Positions 49,301 through 58,354 of a DNA stretch of 64,000 nucleotides are shown piece by piece. The stretch is from JBKCUA01 sp046318675 (GTDB lineage: Bacteria; Pseudomonadota; Alphaproteobacteria; JAJTHO01). The DNA is taken from contig JBKCUA010000033.1 in NCBI GenBank assembly GCA_046318675.1, positions 1-64,000 of the forward strand, written 5' to 3'. Position 1 is the stretch's first letter. Every line of letters starts with the position of its first letter. The position numbers and the translations under genes are program-made. The notes beneath the pieces are model-generated. The model ran no database searches and had not been told where the DNA came from. It saw nothing but the letters and a program-made list of their open reading frames with translations.

Positions 49301-51304
49301 TTATGCGGCTTGGGTTTGCGGCATTGCTAGACGCTGGGGGCGACCTAGACGGCGCAGGCTGTTAATATCAAGAATTAGAGAGACCCGGCCATCGCCAAGG
49401 ATTGTGGCTCCGGAAATACCGGGGATTGGGTCGGCATTGGCCTCTAGGCTTTTGATGACTACTTGTTGTTGGCCAAGCAGTTCATCAACAACGAGACCAA
49501 TAGTTTCGCCACCAGCATCTACCAAAACCACTAAGTTTTTTTGTGAGTCAAGACAGATGTTGGAAATATTGAAGATTTGGTGGAGGTAGAGAACTGGGAT
49601 AAAGGCACCACGTACGTTAATAACATCGCTGTACCCATCAAGATGACGCACATCTTCAGAGCGTGGGCGCAGGCTTTCGATGATACTGGTAATAGGAATG
49701 ATGTAATGTTCCATCCCAACACGTACGATCATGCCGTCTAAGATTGCTAAGGTAAGGGGCAGGGATACCGTAAAGGTTGATCCGGTACCGGGACGGTTGG
49801 TGACTTGGACTGTACCGCCAAGACCTTCAATATTACGACGTACCACATCCATGCCAACACCGCGCCCTGAGACGTTGGATACTTGTTCGGCAGTGGAGAA
49901 ACCTGGAAGGAAAATAAGCTGATCGCATTCGCTGTCGCTTAAAATTGTATCCGTGGCGATAAGCCCCTTATCTTTTGCTTTGCGCAAGACTTTTTCCCGG
50001 TTAATGCCTCCACCGTCATCGTTGACCTCAATAACAATTCGACCACCTCGATGAAAAGCAGCTAGGCTGATTGTTCCTTGAGCCGGTTTACCGGAGGCCA
50101 AGCGATCAGTTGGGCGTTCAATACCATGATCAACAGCATTGCGGATCATATGGTTTAAAGGATCGGCGAGCTGTTCGATGATAGTTTTATCAACCTCGGT
50201 ATTTTCACCGCTGGTGATTAGGCGAATATCTTTCCCCAATTGTGTTGAGAGATCACGGACGATGCGTGGAATCCTGGCAAAAATAGATTTTACTGGCTGC
50301 ATCCGAACGGCCATGACGGCTTCTTGGATTTCTCTTGTGTGTTGGCTGAGTTCTTCAATGCCGCGCATGAGATCGGTGAACTGCTCATTGGGTAATAATC
50401 TCGCTTGGGCACGAAGCATGGCTTCAGTGATGACTAACTCCCCAACCATATTTATCAGGCGATCAATTTTTTCTAAATCAACACGGATAGAGGTAACCCC
50501 AGATGCGGTCGGGGTGGTTTTGTCTGATGCAGGCGAGGTAGTGGATGATTGCACAGCAACAATAGTAGGTTGTTCTGAATTTTGAACGGTCAATGTTAAC
50601 GTACATTGGTCGTCAACAAATTCAAACACTTCACGGATTTTTGCTTCTGTGGCCTCGGTATGCAGCTGTATAGACCAACCAAGATAGCACTTGGTTGAAT
50701 CCAAATTATCCAGAAGCGGTAAGCGGTGGGTAATGGCGTTTATTTGTGTGTCGCCTAGTGTTTTTAGCTCGCGCAGAATAAGGAGGGGTTCGTTGCCACT
50801 GAAAAACAGGGTTTCATGTGGTATGAAATCAATATTGTATAATCGTTGCTGCGAGAGTCTTTCCGGCGTTTCATCAAAAATGCCGTAGGCTGTTTCCGTG
50901 CTGGCAGACGTCCCGTTTTTGTTGCCCAGAAGTTTTTCGAGCTTGGTAAGTAGCATGCCGCCAAGCCCGGGTGGAGGGGTTTCATTGTGTTCTGCAGCCT
51001 GTACCATTTTGCTTACGACATCAACGGATTCTAAAAGTGCATCCACCACCTCAGCGGTGGCTGGGATAGTGCCGCTGCGCATCGCATCGAGCAGGGCTTC
51101 CAGTGCATGGGTAAAATGGGTGATATAGTCTAAACCAAAAGCACCAGACCCGCCTTTAATAGAATGTGCGCAACGGAAAATGGCATTGAGTTGTTCGGTA
51201 TCGGCCTGATGCGCATCAAGGCCGAGCAGCCTTGTTTCCATTTCTCCTAAAAGCTCATAGCATTCGGTGATATAGGTTGCACGGAACTGGTCGAGTGTAC
51301 TCAT
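49301..51304 (-). CDS. cheA: Chemotaxis sensor kinase CheA
   Basis: CheA autophosphorylates in response to receptor state and passes phosphate to CheY and CheB. The P1 Hpt domain has His47 in AHSIKGGSGAFG. A divergent P2-like region covers about 160-250. The P3 dimerisation helix begins near 275 (INMVGELVITEAML). The P4 kinase domain has DPLNHMIRNAVDHGIE, the G1 DDGGGIN and G2 VSGRGVGMDVVR boxes, and P5 is the CheW-like end. Its ATG overlaps the cheY stop by 4 bp (ATGA); a GTG three codons upstream was rejected. 667 residues is standard. Confidence 0.97.
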   Translation of the reverse strand: MSTLDQFRATYITECYELLGEMETRLLGLDAHQADTEQLNAIFRCAHSIKGGSGAFGLDYITHFTHALEALLDAMRSGTIPATAEVVDALLESVDVVSKMVQAAEHNETPPPGLGGMLLTKLEKLLGNKNGTSASTETAYGIFDETPERLSQQRLYNIDFIPHETLFFSGNEPLLILRELKTLGDTQINAITHRLPLLDNLDSTKCYLGWSIQLHTEATEAKIREVFEFVDDQCTLTLTVQNSEQPTIVAVQSSTTSPASDKTTPTASGVTSIRVDLEKIDRLINMVGELVITEAMLRAQARLLPNEQFTDLMRGIEELSQHTREIQEAVMAVRMQPVKSIFARIPRIVRDLSTQLGKDIRLITSGENTEVDKTIIEQLADPLNHMIRNAVDHGIERPTDRLASGKPAQGTISLAAFHRGGRIVIEVNDDGGGINREKVLRKAKDKGLIATDTILSDSECDQLIFLPGFSTAEQVSNVSGRGVGMDVVRRNIEGLGGTVQVTNRPGTGSTFTVSLPLTLAILDGMIVRVGMEHYIIPITSIIESLRPRSEDVRHLDGYSDVINVRGAFIPVLYLHQIFNISNICLDSQKNLVVLVDAGGETIGLVVDELLGQQQVVIKSLEANADPIPGISGATILGDGRVSLILDINSLRRLGRPQRLAMPQTQAA

Positions 51305-51669
51305 AGCGGGCACACTTTTTTAACAACTTCGACTAACTTTTCTGGGTCAAAAGGTTTAACGATCCATCCGGTGGCTCCGGCGGCTTTACCTTCTTCTTTT
51401 TTGCTCGTATCTCCCTCGGTGGTTAGCATGAGGATAGGGGTAAAGCGATAGGTAGGTTGTTCTCGCAATGCTTTGATGAGTTCAAACCCATTCATGTTGG
51501 GCATATTGAGATCGGCGATAATGGCATCAATTTTTTTACCGTCAAGAACGCTTAGGGCAACTTTACCGTCCTCAGCTTCGAGGATATCATAGCCCGCAGC
51601 TTTCAGGGTAAAGCTTACCATCTCTCGCATGGTTTTTGAATCATCAACGGTCAGGATTTGTTTGGCCAT
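51301..51669 (-). CDS. cheY: Chemotaxis response regulator CheY
   Basis: A 122-residue single receiver domain. The acidic pair is in ILTVDDSKTMREMVSF, the phospho-acceptor is Asp53 in AIIADLNMPNMNG, the Thr in MLTTEGDTSKKEEG, and the Lys in GWIVKPFDPEKLVEVV. These are canonical. It overlaps cheA by 4 bp, and a STAS gene lies 12 bp upstream. It would carry the signal to the flagellar motor, whose genes are not in the window. Confidence 0.96.
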   Translation of the reverse strand: MAKQILTVDDSKTMREMVSFTLKAAGYDILEAEDGKVALSVLDGKKIDAIIADLNMPNMNGFELIKALREQPTYRFTPILMLTTEGDTSKKEEGKAAGATGWIVKPFDPEKLVEVVKKVCPL

Positions 51670-51681
51670 GGGAGAGGCTCC

Positions 51682-51951
51682 TTAAGGGTTTGTAAGTAAG
51701 GACTGTAGGCCTAAATCTTTGAAAATAGACTGTACAGGCGGGGTGGTGCCGATGATGTGAAGACGGCTGTTTTTTGCCTGTAGGCTTTTTTGTAAAGAAA
51801 GAAGAACCTGTATCCCTGGGGTGGTAATATTTTCTAGCGTTTCGGCATTGAGGCTTACTGTTGCGTTTTCATGGATTGTTAAGTCCCGAAGAAGCACTTC
51901 ACAGAAACTGTTTGCTGTTTCAATGGTGAGTTGTGTGGGAAGAGTAAGCAT
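51682..51951 (-). CDS. STAS-domain protein, proximal gene of the chemotaxis operon
   Basis: An 89-residue STAS-like domain: MLTLPTQLTIETANSFCEVLLRDL, then NATVSLNAETLENITTPGIQVLLSLQKSL, where the usual D-S-x-G/A phospho-serine block reads ITTPGIQ, and LHIIGTTPPVQSIFKDLGL. An AGGAG site lies 8 bp before the ATG at 51951. It starts 2 bp after the membrane receptor stop. It probably regulates a kinase or receptor by protein-protein contact, which is inference. Confidence 0.8.
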   Translation of the reverse strand: MLTLPTQLTIETANSFCEVLLRDLTIHENATVSLNAETLENITTPGIQVLLSLQKSLQAKNSRLHIIGTTPPVQSIFKDLGLQSLLTNP

Positions 51952-51953
51952 CT

Positions 51954-54593
51954 TTAGAACTCCTGCCAATCTTTGTCATAGTTTTGTGCTGGGGCACTGT
52001 TCCCTGATGGCTTGCGCCCTGGGTTTTGTTTACGGACGGGGCGAGGAGGTGGAGTCGGGCGAACAACGGGGGTTTGTACCGATTGGCTCGTCTGTTGGCG
52101 GGCGGCATCCTGGCTAATTTTGAAGAAGGATACCAGCTGTTCCAGTTGGTTAGCCTGCTCCACAAGGGACTGTGCAGCGGCGGTATTTTCTTCTACTAAG
52201 GCGGCGTTTTGTTGGGTCATCTCATCCATCTGGGTGATGGCACTGTTGATCTCTTCAATGCCGTTAGTTTGTTCTTTCGTCGCCCCGGATATTTCGGAAA
52301 TGATTGTATTGACGTTGTTATTCGTGGAAACGATTTCTTTCAGGCTGGAGCCGGCTTGGTTAACCAATTCAGCACCCACGCGCACTTGTTCGTTACTTTC
52401 TTGGATGAGTTGTTTAATTTCTTTAGAAGAGGCAGCAGAACGGCCAGCCAAGGATCGCACTTCTGAGGCGACAACGGCAAAGCCTTTTCCGGCATCCCCG
52501 GCTCTGGCCGCTTCAACGGCGGCATTGAGAGCCAATAGGTTGGTTTGGAAAGCAATCTCATCAATAACCCCGATGATGTCAGAAACTTTTTTGGAGGATT
52601 GCTCAATCTGAGACATGGCCGCCACGGCTTTATCCACGACATCGCCGCCTTTTTGAGCAAGTTCTTGTGCTTTGAGGGATATTTTTGTTGCCTCATCGGT
52701 GTTTTGGGCATTTTGGCGGACGGTGCTGGTAAGCTCTTCCATCGAAGCAGCGGTTTCTTCCAAGGAGGAGGCTTGGTTTTCCGTACGCTGAGAGAGATCA
52801 GCACTTCCCGATGATATTTCGGAAGCGGCGGATCCTACCAGTTCTGATGCCTGTTTGATGTTAACCACTGTTTCGGTAAGTTTTTCGACCGTGGTGTTGA
52901 TGGCATTTTTGATGGTGGCAAACGTGCCCTTGTAGTCTTTGTTCATTTTTAAAGTGAGATCGCCGCTGGCAACGCCTTGCAGGACGTGCATGGATTCTTC
53001 CATGCCGATTTCGTTTTCAAGGCGTGTTTCCACGGTATCAGTAATTTCGTTGGCAAATTTGACAATCTTAACGATATTGCCGTTGGGGTCGAGAATGGGG
53101 TTGTAGGATGCATTGATCCAGAATTTCCGGCCGCCTTTGGCAATGCGCTTGAACTCGGTGATCTTGGATTGCCCGGCGTTCAGGTTTGCCCAGAATTGCT
53201 GGTACTCGGGGCTATCTTTTTCTGCTGGTTCAACAAAAATACTATGATGTTTGCCTTTGATTTCATCCATAGTATACCCGGTGACGTGTAGGAAGTTTTG
53301 GTTAGCATTGCGAATATAGCCTTTGGTATCAAACTCAATAACTGCTTGTGAACGGCTAATCGCGGCAAGTTGTCCAGAGTAATCAGCGACAGTATTCTTG
53401 ATGTTGTTGAGAGCCTGCGCCAGGTTGCCGAACTCATCTTTTCTCTCAAGGCCGTCAATGATCATCTTATAATCAGCATCAGCTAGACGTTTGGCAACAT
53501 CTGTTGCCTTCTGAATGGGGCGGCTAGCAAAAGTACCAACCAGGGCACCAATACCGCCTAATCCAATAACGGCAACTATCATAATCTGTTTTAGAAGAGC
53601 TTTTGTGCTAATAACATTAGCAAAAGCTTCGCTGGCAGGTTCATGAACAATGACAGTCCAACCTAAGCCAGGAAAGCCGATGGCTCCGTTGCTGGCTTCC
53701 CAGCTGACGGCAGTTTCGGTGTTGTGATCGTTACTGATGCTGCTGCCTTGGCTGTTTTTAAGGGCGTCGTTAGCAGCAGGAATGCCCATTGTGGCTAATT
53801 TTTTCTGACCTATGCTGCTACTGTCACGTCTGTAATTGCTGGTACCCTGTGCGGTGGGATCATAATTGACGAGGGCAGTGCCATTATTGTCCTGTATGGC
53901 AAAAGCAATGTTGGTTGCACCATTGCTTTTCGCTTGGTTATAGATATCGGCGACAATGCTTTCTACAAGACCGAAATCGGCAAAGGTAACCCAGACGCCA
54001 ATCATGTCTTTCTTGCTGTTGTATACGGGTGCAGAAAAAGCGATGGTGAAGCCATCCTCACGATAGGCATCAGCCACAATTTTTTCATAGGCGGGTTGTT
54101 GAACGGCGGTGCCGTCTAGGGAAGGGCTACTGAGGAAGTTTTTATTTTTTGCCTGTTGGAACCAACGGGCATCCTTAAAATTACGGTTGTAAAGACCAAT
54201 GGTTTCTAGGGGGTTACCTTTGTTATCAATATTATTGACGGCAGCCACTCGACCCTCAAGATCAAGCAGCATCATGAGCTTGTAAAGCCCGTAGTTAACC
54301 ATGTAGCTGTTCATGGAAGAAATCAGGGGGTTATCTGCACTGGGGCGGAACCAGTTACGGTTATCTAGAGCGGCACCGTTGTAACCGAAGGCCTGTACAT
54401 CACCATAACGCTCGAATAAGTTACGGTCGATGAGTTCACCGACAGTTCCTGCGGTGATCCGCATATTGCTAAGACTACCATCCCGCATTTCATTAAGCTT
54501 GCCGAAAATAATAGGCATGACTGAAAGCAAGGGTAGTAACCCAAACACAAGTAATAGTGCTACGAGTTTTAGGCGAACATCGAAACGTGGCAT
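51954..54593 (-). CDS. Transmembrane methyl-accepting chemotaxis protein with Cache and PAS domains
   Basis: The first gene of the chemotaxis operon, 879 residues. A first membrane helix (LKLVALLLVFGLLPLLSVMP) precedes a periplasmic Cache-type sensor domain (about 40-325), and a second helix (QIMIVAVIGLGGIGALVG) lies near 335-352. Then come HAMP, a PAS domain (about 425-530, QNFLHVTGYTMDEIKGKHHSIF) and the MCP signalling domain with IAFQTNLLALNAAVEAARAGDAGKGFAVVASEVRSL. The C-terminus ends DKDWQEF, close to the NWETF docking peptide of E. coli receptors. PAS between HAMP and the signalling domain suggests a second, cytoplasmic input. Confidence 0.93.
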   Translation of the reverse strand: MPRFDVRLKLVALLLVFGLLPLLSVMPIIFGKLNEMRDGSLSNMRITAGTVGELIDRNLFERYGDVQAFGYNGAALDNRNWFRPSADNPLISSMNSYMVNYGLYKLMMLLDLEGRVAAVNNIDNKGNPLETIGLYNRNFKDARWFQQAKNKNFLSSPSLDGTAVQQPAYEKIVADAYREDGFTIAFSAPVYNSKKDMIGVWVTFADFGLVESIVADIYNQAKSNGATNIAFAIQDNNGTALVNYDPTAQGTSNYRRDSSSIGQKKLATMGIPAANDALKNSQGSSISNDHNTETAVSWEASNGAIGFPGLGWTVIVHEPASEAFANVISTKALLKQIMIVAVIGLGGIGALVGTFASRPIQKATDVAKRLADADYKMIIDGLERKDEFGNLAQALNNIKNTVADYSGQLAAISRSQAVIEFDTKGYIRNANQNFLHVTGYTMDEIKGKHHSIFVEPAEKDSPEYQQFWANLNAGQSKITEFKRIAKGGRKFWINASYNPILDPNGNIVKIVKFANEITDTVETRLENEIGMEESMHVLQGVASGDLTLKMNKDYKGTFATIKNAINTTVEKLTETVVNIKQASELVGSAASEISSGSADLSQRTENQASSLEETAASMEELTSTVRQNAQNTDEATKISLKAQELAQKGGDVVDKAVAAMSQIEQSSKKVSDIIGVIDEIAFQTNLLALNAAVEAARAGDAGKGFAVVASEVRSLAGRSAASSKEIKQLIQESNEQVRVGAELVNQAGSSLKEIVSTNNNVNTIISEISGATKEQTNGIEEINSAITQMDEMTQQNAALVEENTAAAQSLVEQANQLEQLVSFFKISQDAARQQTSQSVQTPVVRPTPPPRPVRKQNPGRKPSGNSAPAQNYDKDWQEF

Positions 54594-54722
54594 GGCTTAT
54601 CCCCATTAGTAAGTTTTTTGCTTTAATAGCAACTATGGGTTTTAATCCTTAATCCTATAATAAAGAGTTAACGGCCGATCTTTTTCCTTAACAAGGAACA
54701 AAAGGGCTTTTACAAGAGCTGT
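54594..54722. other. Divergent intergenic region of the chemotaxis and FAD oxidoreductase operons
   Basis: The 129 bp must hold promoters for both directions. On the plus strand TATAAT occurs at 54656-54661, without a good -35 box. On the minus strand there is no clean sigma-70 or sigma-28 match. Which sigma factor is used cannot be settled by eye. Confidence 0.4.
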
Positions 54723-55973
54723 ATGCAAAAAATAGCGGTAGTGGGGTCAGGAATCGCGGGAATGGCGGCGGCGCGGCTGTTGGCATCGCGGTATCTAGTA
54801 ACATTGTATGAGAAAAATTCGGTTTCTGGTGGACATACCCGTACTCGCATTGTTTCGTACAATGGTCGTTCCATTCCGGTGGATACAGGCTTTATTGTTT
54901 TTAATCCGCTAAATTATCCTGAGCTTGTCGGGCTGTTTCGGTATTTGGGTGTTGTTACACACAAAAGCAGCATGACTTTTGGTTTTACTTCCGACAATGG
55001 CGGTTTTGAGTGGGGTGCACGGGGATTGAACGCAGTGTTTGGTCAGCGGTCTAACCTGTTTCGGCCTTCATTTTACGCGATGGCATATGATGTATGGCGG
55101 TTTTTTCGACAGGCGGAGGCGATGGTTACAACTCTTCCTGAGGCTAGCCTAGGGGAGTTATTACAGGCCTTGAGTTTAGGCAATCCTGTTATTGAGCGTT
55201 TTATTTTGCCTATGGGTGCAGCTATATGGAGTTGCCCGGCGCAAAAAATGCTTGATTTCCCTGCACGAACGTTTGTGCAGTTTTTTAAAAATCATGGCTT
55301 ATTGTCGTTTGGTGGTCAGCACCAATGGTACACGGTGACGGGCGGGGCACAGCAGTATGTAGACAAGATTCTAGAACCCCTAGAGGGGCATATACGCTTG
55401 AATGCGCCGGTGGTTCGGGTGCATACGGAGGCAGATCAAGTGTTGGTACAGACAAAGGACGGCAGTGTTGAACACTATGATCAGGTAGTATTAGCCTGTC
55501 ATGCTGATGAGGCGTTGGGTATGCTGGCCGATGCCACGCCGAATGAGCGTTCGGTGCTGGGCGCGTTTGGGTATCAGGAAAACCAAGCGTATTTGCATCG
55601 TGATGAGGCCGTTATGCCACGGCGTAAGGCGTGTTGGTCTAGTTGGAATTACGCCAGTAGCGCGGCAACAAGGGCAGTATCAGTGACTTACTGGATGAAT
55701 GAATTACAAGGGATAGATAATGCGTATCCATTATTTGTGACGCTTAATCCTTTGATGCCGATTGCGGAAGAAAAAATATTTGATCGGCATATATTTCATC
55801 ACCCGGTGTTTACCCGTGAGGCGTTGGCCGCGCAGGCGAAAATTCCCTCTATTCAAGGTCAGCGAGGTCTTTGGTTCGCCGGCGCGTATCAGCGGTATGG
55901 CTTTCATGAGGATGGTCTTCAGAGTGCCGTGCGGGTGGCTCAAGGTTTGGGAGTTTCGATTCCGTGGCATTAG
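54723..55973 (+). CDS. FAD-dependent amine-oxidase-like oxidoreductase
   Basis: A 416-residue flavoprotein with the dinucleotide fold IAVVGSGIAGMAAARLLA and the following TLYEKNSVSGGHTRT. It then has PVDTGFIVFNPLNYPELVGLFRYLG, and PSIQGQRGLWFAGAYQRYGFHEDGLQSAVRVAQGL at the C-terminus, the usual FAD-binding end. It is followed by DUF1365 and a cyclopropane synthase with short overlaps. This trio is common in Proteobacteria and in Rhodobacter-type genomes is linked to membrane fatty acid modification under singlet oxygen stress (from memory). Substrate unknown; modification of phospholipid acyl chains is plausible. Confidence 0.88.
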   Translation: MQKIAVVGSGIAGMAAARLLASRYLVTLYEKNSVSGGHTRTRIVSYNGRSIPVDTGFIVFNPLNYPELVGLFRYLGVVTHKSSMTFGFTSDNGGFEWGARGLNAVFGQRSNLFRPSFYAMAYDVWRFFRQAEAMVTTLPEASLGELLQALSLGNPVIERFILPMGAAIWSCPAQKMLDFPARTFVQFFKNHGLLSFGGQHQWYTVTGGAQQYVDKILEPLEGHIRLNAPVVRVHTEADQVLVQTKDGSVEHYDQVVLACHADEALGMLADATPNERSVLGAFGYQENQAYLHRDEAVMPRRKACWSSWNYASSAATRAVSVTYWMNELQGIDNAYPLFVTLNPLMPIAEEKIFDRHIFHHPVFTREALAAQAKIPSIQGQRGLWFAGAYQRYGFHEDGLQSAVRVAQGLGVSIPWH

Positions 55974-56725
55974 AAAATGGTCTTCTGATCGCGGATGTAG
56001 TGCACCAGCGTGTAAGCCCGCAGCCTCATCGGTTGCGCTATACAGTTTATTACCTTTGCTTTCCGTTGGCTAGGATGGCCGATATGGCATGCCGATTTTT
56101 GGGGGTGAACAGGGGTAACGTAGTATCGTTCCATGAGCGTGACCACGGTTTTGGTGGCCTGCGTTGCCAAGAGTGGATTGCTAAAGTATTATGCGAGCAC
56201 GAGGTAACTGCGGCGGATGGGGAGGTAATCCTGCTAACCATGCCCCGTGTTTTGGGCTATGTCTTTAATCCGGTTAGTTTTTGGTTTTGTTTGGATAAGG
56301 CTGGCGTTCCTCGGGCGGTGGTAGCAGAAGTTAATAACACCTTTGGAGAGCGGCATGCATACCTTTGCGTGCATGAGGATCAGCGGGATATGACCCAAGA
56401 TGACTGGTTGGAGGCAAAAAAAATTTTTCATGTATCACCTTTTTTACAGGTAAAAGGCACTTATCGGTTTCGTTTTGCGTATAGTTTTGAAAAAATCGGT
56501 GTGTGGATTGATTATGTTGATGAGGGTAAGGTGGTGTTGCACACAGCAGTGACGGGGCGACGTCAACGCCTAGACAGCCCCAGTATAGCACGGTGTTTTT
56601 TTCGGTATCCGTTGCTGACAATGAAAATTATTTTTCTTATCCATTTGCACGCATTGCGGATGGTGGTTAAAGGCTTTCGTTATTATCGCAAGCCAGCAGC
56701 GCCGGACAGGGAGGTTAGTCGATGA
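55964..56725 (+). CDS. DUF1365 family protein
   Basis: A 253-residue protein of the DUF1365 family. Recognisable blocks are VVHQRVSPQPHRLRYTVYYLCFPL, FHERDHGFG, ILLTMPRVLGYVFNPVSFWFCLDKAGVPRAVVAEVNNTFGERH and FHVSPFLQVKGTYRFRF. Function is not established. It overlaps the FAD oxidoreductase gene by 10 bp and the cyclopropane synthase gene by 4 bp, so it is almost certainly part of the same pathway. The trio's order is conserved in many genomes, which makes it a good candidate for a partner in acyl-chain modification. Confidence 0.9.
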   Translation: MALENGLLIADVVHQRVSPQPHRLRYTVYYLCFPLARMADMACRFLGVNRGNVVSFHERDHGFGGLRCQEWIAKVLCEHEVTAADGEVILLTMPRVLGYVFNPVSFWFCLDKAGVPRAVVAEVNNTFGERHAYLCVHEDQRDMTQDDWLEAKKIFHVSPFLQVKGTYRFRFAYSFEKIGVWIDYVDEGKVVLHTAVTGRRQRLDSPSIARCFFRYPLLTMKIIFLIHLHALRMVVKGFRYYRKPAAPDREVSR

Positions 56726-57891
56726 TTACGTTAAATAGTCTTGTGCAGCATCGCCTTCTTGAGGCGCTGGAAGCTGGTATCGTTAAAGGAACGCTGCATT
56801 TAACTACGCCGACAGGAGAACGGCGAACATTTCGTGGGGCGCAGCTTGGCGGGGAGGCGCAGTGGCAGATACACGATTGGTCTGTGGCTACGGCTCTGGC
56901 TAGCCGGGGCGATATTGGGCTGGGACAGACTTATACTGCTGGGCTTTGGGATACCGATAATTTAGATGCATTATTTACGGTATTTGTAGACAATTTGGAA
57001 ACGCTGGATACCCATGCCAATGGTCACGGATTAAATCGGTGGTGGTATCGGTTGGTGAATACCGTTCTGCGTCGCAATAGTCCCCAAGGCAGTAGCAAGA
57101 ATATTCGCAGTCACTATGATGTGGGTAATGCTTTTTATCGCTTGTGGCTGGATGAGAGTTTGACGTATTCATCGGCCTTATATGCTGATTCTGAGACGAG
57201 TCTGGAGGCGGCACAACAGGCGAAATATCGGCGTATTCTTGGTGCTATCACACCTGATCGGCGACGGGTGTTAGAGATAGGTTGTGGGTGGGGCGGGTTT
57301 GCGGCGGCTGCAAGTCAGGCGGGACACAGCCTGACGGGTCTGACGATTTCGCCAAGCCAATATCATGTGGCTAGTGAGCGTTTAGCAGGTAAAGCCGATA
57401 TTCGCCTTGAGGATTACCGTCATGCTAGGGGGATGTTTGAGGCAATAGCATCTATTGAAATGTTTGAGGCCGTCGGGCGGCGGTATTGGCCAGTGTATTT
57501 TAATACACTGCGTCGCCGGTTAGTTTCAGGTGGGGTAGCGGTAGTGCAGACTATAACTGTTGCTGATGCCGTGTTCGATGCGTATGCGCGGCGCAGTGAT
57601 TATATTCGCCATTATGTATTTCCCGGCGGGATGTTGCCCTCGGTGGCGGCGTTTCGCGTTGGTGCAGAAAAAGCCGGGCTTATGTGCCAAGAAGTCTTTG
57701 CCTTCGGTCAAGATTATGCTCGTACCTTGCGGGAATGGCTGGCTCGGTTTGATGCGGTTTTGCCCCGGATTCGGGAAATGGGGTATGGAGAAGCCTTCAT
57801 TCGTAGTTGGCGGCTGTATTTGAGTATGTGTGCCGCCTCTTTTGCGGGGCAGCGTACAGATGTGGTACAAGTGGTGCTTCGGAATCCATGA
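56722..57891 (+). CDS. cfa: Cyclopropane-fatty-acyl-phospholipid synthase-like methyltransferase
   Basis: A SAM-dependent enzyme that modifies unsaturated phospholipid acyl chains, either as a cyclopropane or as a methyl branch. The 389-residue protein has SHYDVGNAFYRLWLDESLTYSSALY, LEIGCGWGGFAAAASQAGHSLTGLTISPSQYH, FEAIASIEMFEAVGRRYWPVYF, and FPGGMLPSVAAF. Length is close to Cfa. It ends a three-gene unit with the FAD oxidoreductase and DUF1365. The FAD protein could act on the product, so a methylated or furan-type fatty acid is as likely as a simple cyclopropane. Confidence 0.92.
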   Translation: MITLNSLVQHRLLEALEAGIVKGTLHLTTPTGERRTFRGAQLGGEAQWQIHDWSVATALASRGDIGLGQTYTAGLWDTDNLDALFTVFVDNLETLDTHANGHGLNRWWYRLVNTVLRRNSPQGSSKNIRSHYDVGNAFYRLWLDESLTYSSALYADSETSLEAAQQAKYRRILGAITPDRRRVLEIGCGWGGFAAAASQAGHSLTGLTISPSQYHVASERLAGKADIRLEDYRHARGMFEAIASIEMFEAVGRRYWPVYFNTLRRRLVSGGVAVVQTITVADAVFDAYARRSDYIRHYVFPGGMLPSVAAFRVGAEKAGLMCQEVFAFGQDYARTLREWLARFDAVLPRIREMGYGEAFIRSWRLYLSMCAASFAGQRTDVVQVVLRNP

Positions 57892-57973
57892 AAGTAAAGA
57901 ATTTTGTTTCCTCTTTCTTTTTTAGGGCGCAGGCTGTATAAGATTTTTCGTATCTATATGAGGAGGATTGAAA

Positions 57974-58306
57974 ATGCCTTTGTTGGTTAGTCCTATTGAT
58001 GGTACCACGCCGATGCAGCAGATTGTTCGCAATGGCATTGAGATTGACCGGTGTCCGGTTTCCGGTGGCGTTTGGCTCGATAAAGGGGAGCTGGAGAAGC
58101 TTCTTGGTGCTATGCAGGAAGCAATCCAGGAAGATCGTCAAGAATACGCCCATTATCGTCAATCTTTTGAAAAGGGTGCCCATAAGTCTCCCTCAGCTCA
58201 TCCTCAAAGTCGTTCCATGTATCGTGATGATGAGTATGATGGTTATTATCGCCATAAACACGGTAAGCCAAGTAAGTTCAGGTCACTTTTTGACTTATTT
58301 GATTGA
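57974..58306 (+). CDS. Zinc-ribbon (TFIIB-like) family protein lacking most cysteines
   Basis: A 110-residue protein. The N-terminus follows the zf-TFIIB pattern (IVRNGIEIDRCPVSGGVWLDKGELEKLL), but the first CxxC is VSPIDG and the second is CPVS, so only one of four zinc ligands remains. The rest is charged, with YAHYRQSFEKGA and a His/Tyr-rich tail (DDEYDGYYRHKHGK). A strong GAGGAGG site lies 7 bp before the ATG at 57974; a TTG two codons earlier was rejected. Role unknown. It stands between the cfa unit and sat-cysC. Confidence 0.8.
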   Translation: MPLLVSPIDGTTPMQQIVRNGIEIDRCPVSGGVWLDKGELEKLLGAMQEAIQEDRQEYAHYRQSFEKGAHKSPSAHPQSRSMYRDDEYDGYYRHKHGKPSKFRSLFDLFD

Positions 58307-58354
58307 GATGTTAAGCGTGGTTGAGTGTTTTTGATTGCGGAAAGATAGTAACTT

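Noticed and set aside
54594..54722. Sigma-28 type promoter for the chemotaxis operon (GGCCGTTAA on the minus strand)
   Set aside because: The upstream TAAA element is at the wrong distance; the match is too weak.
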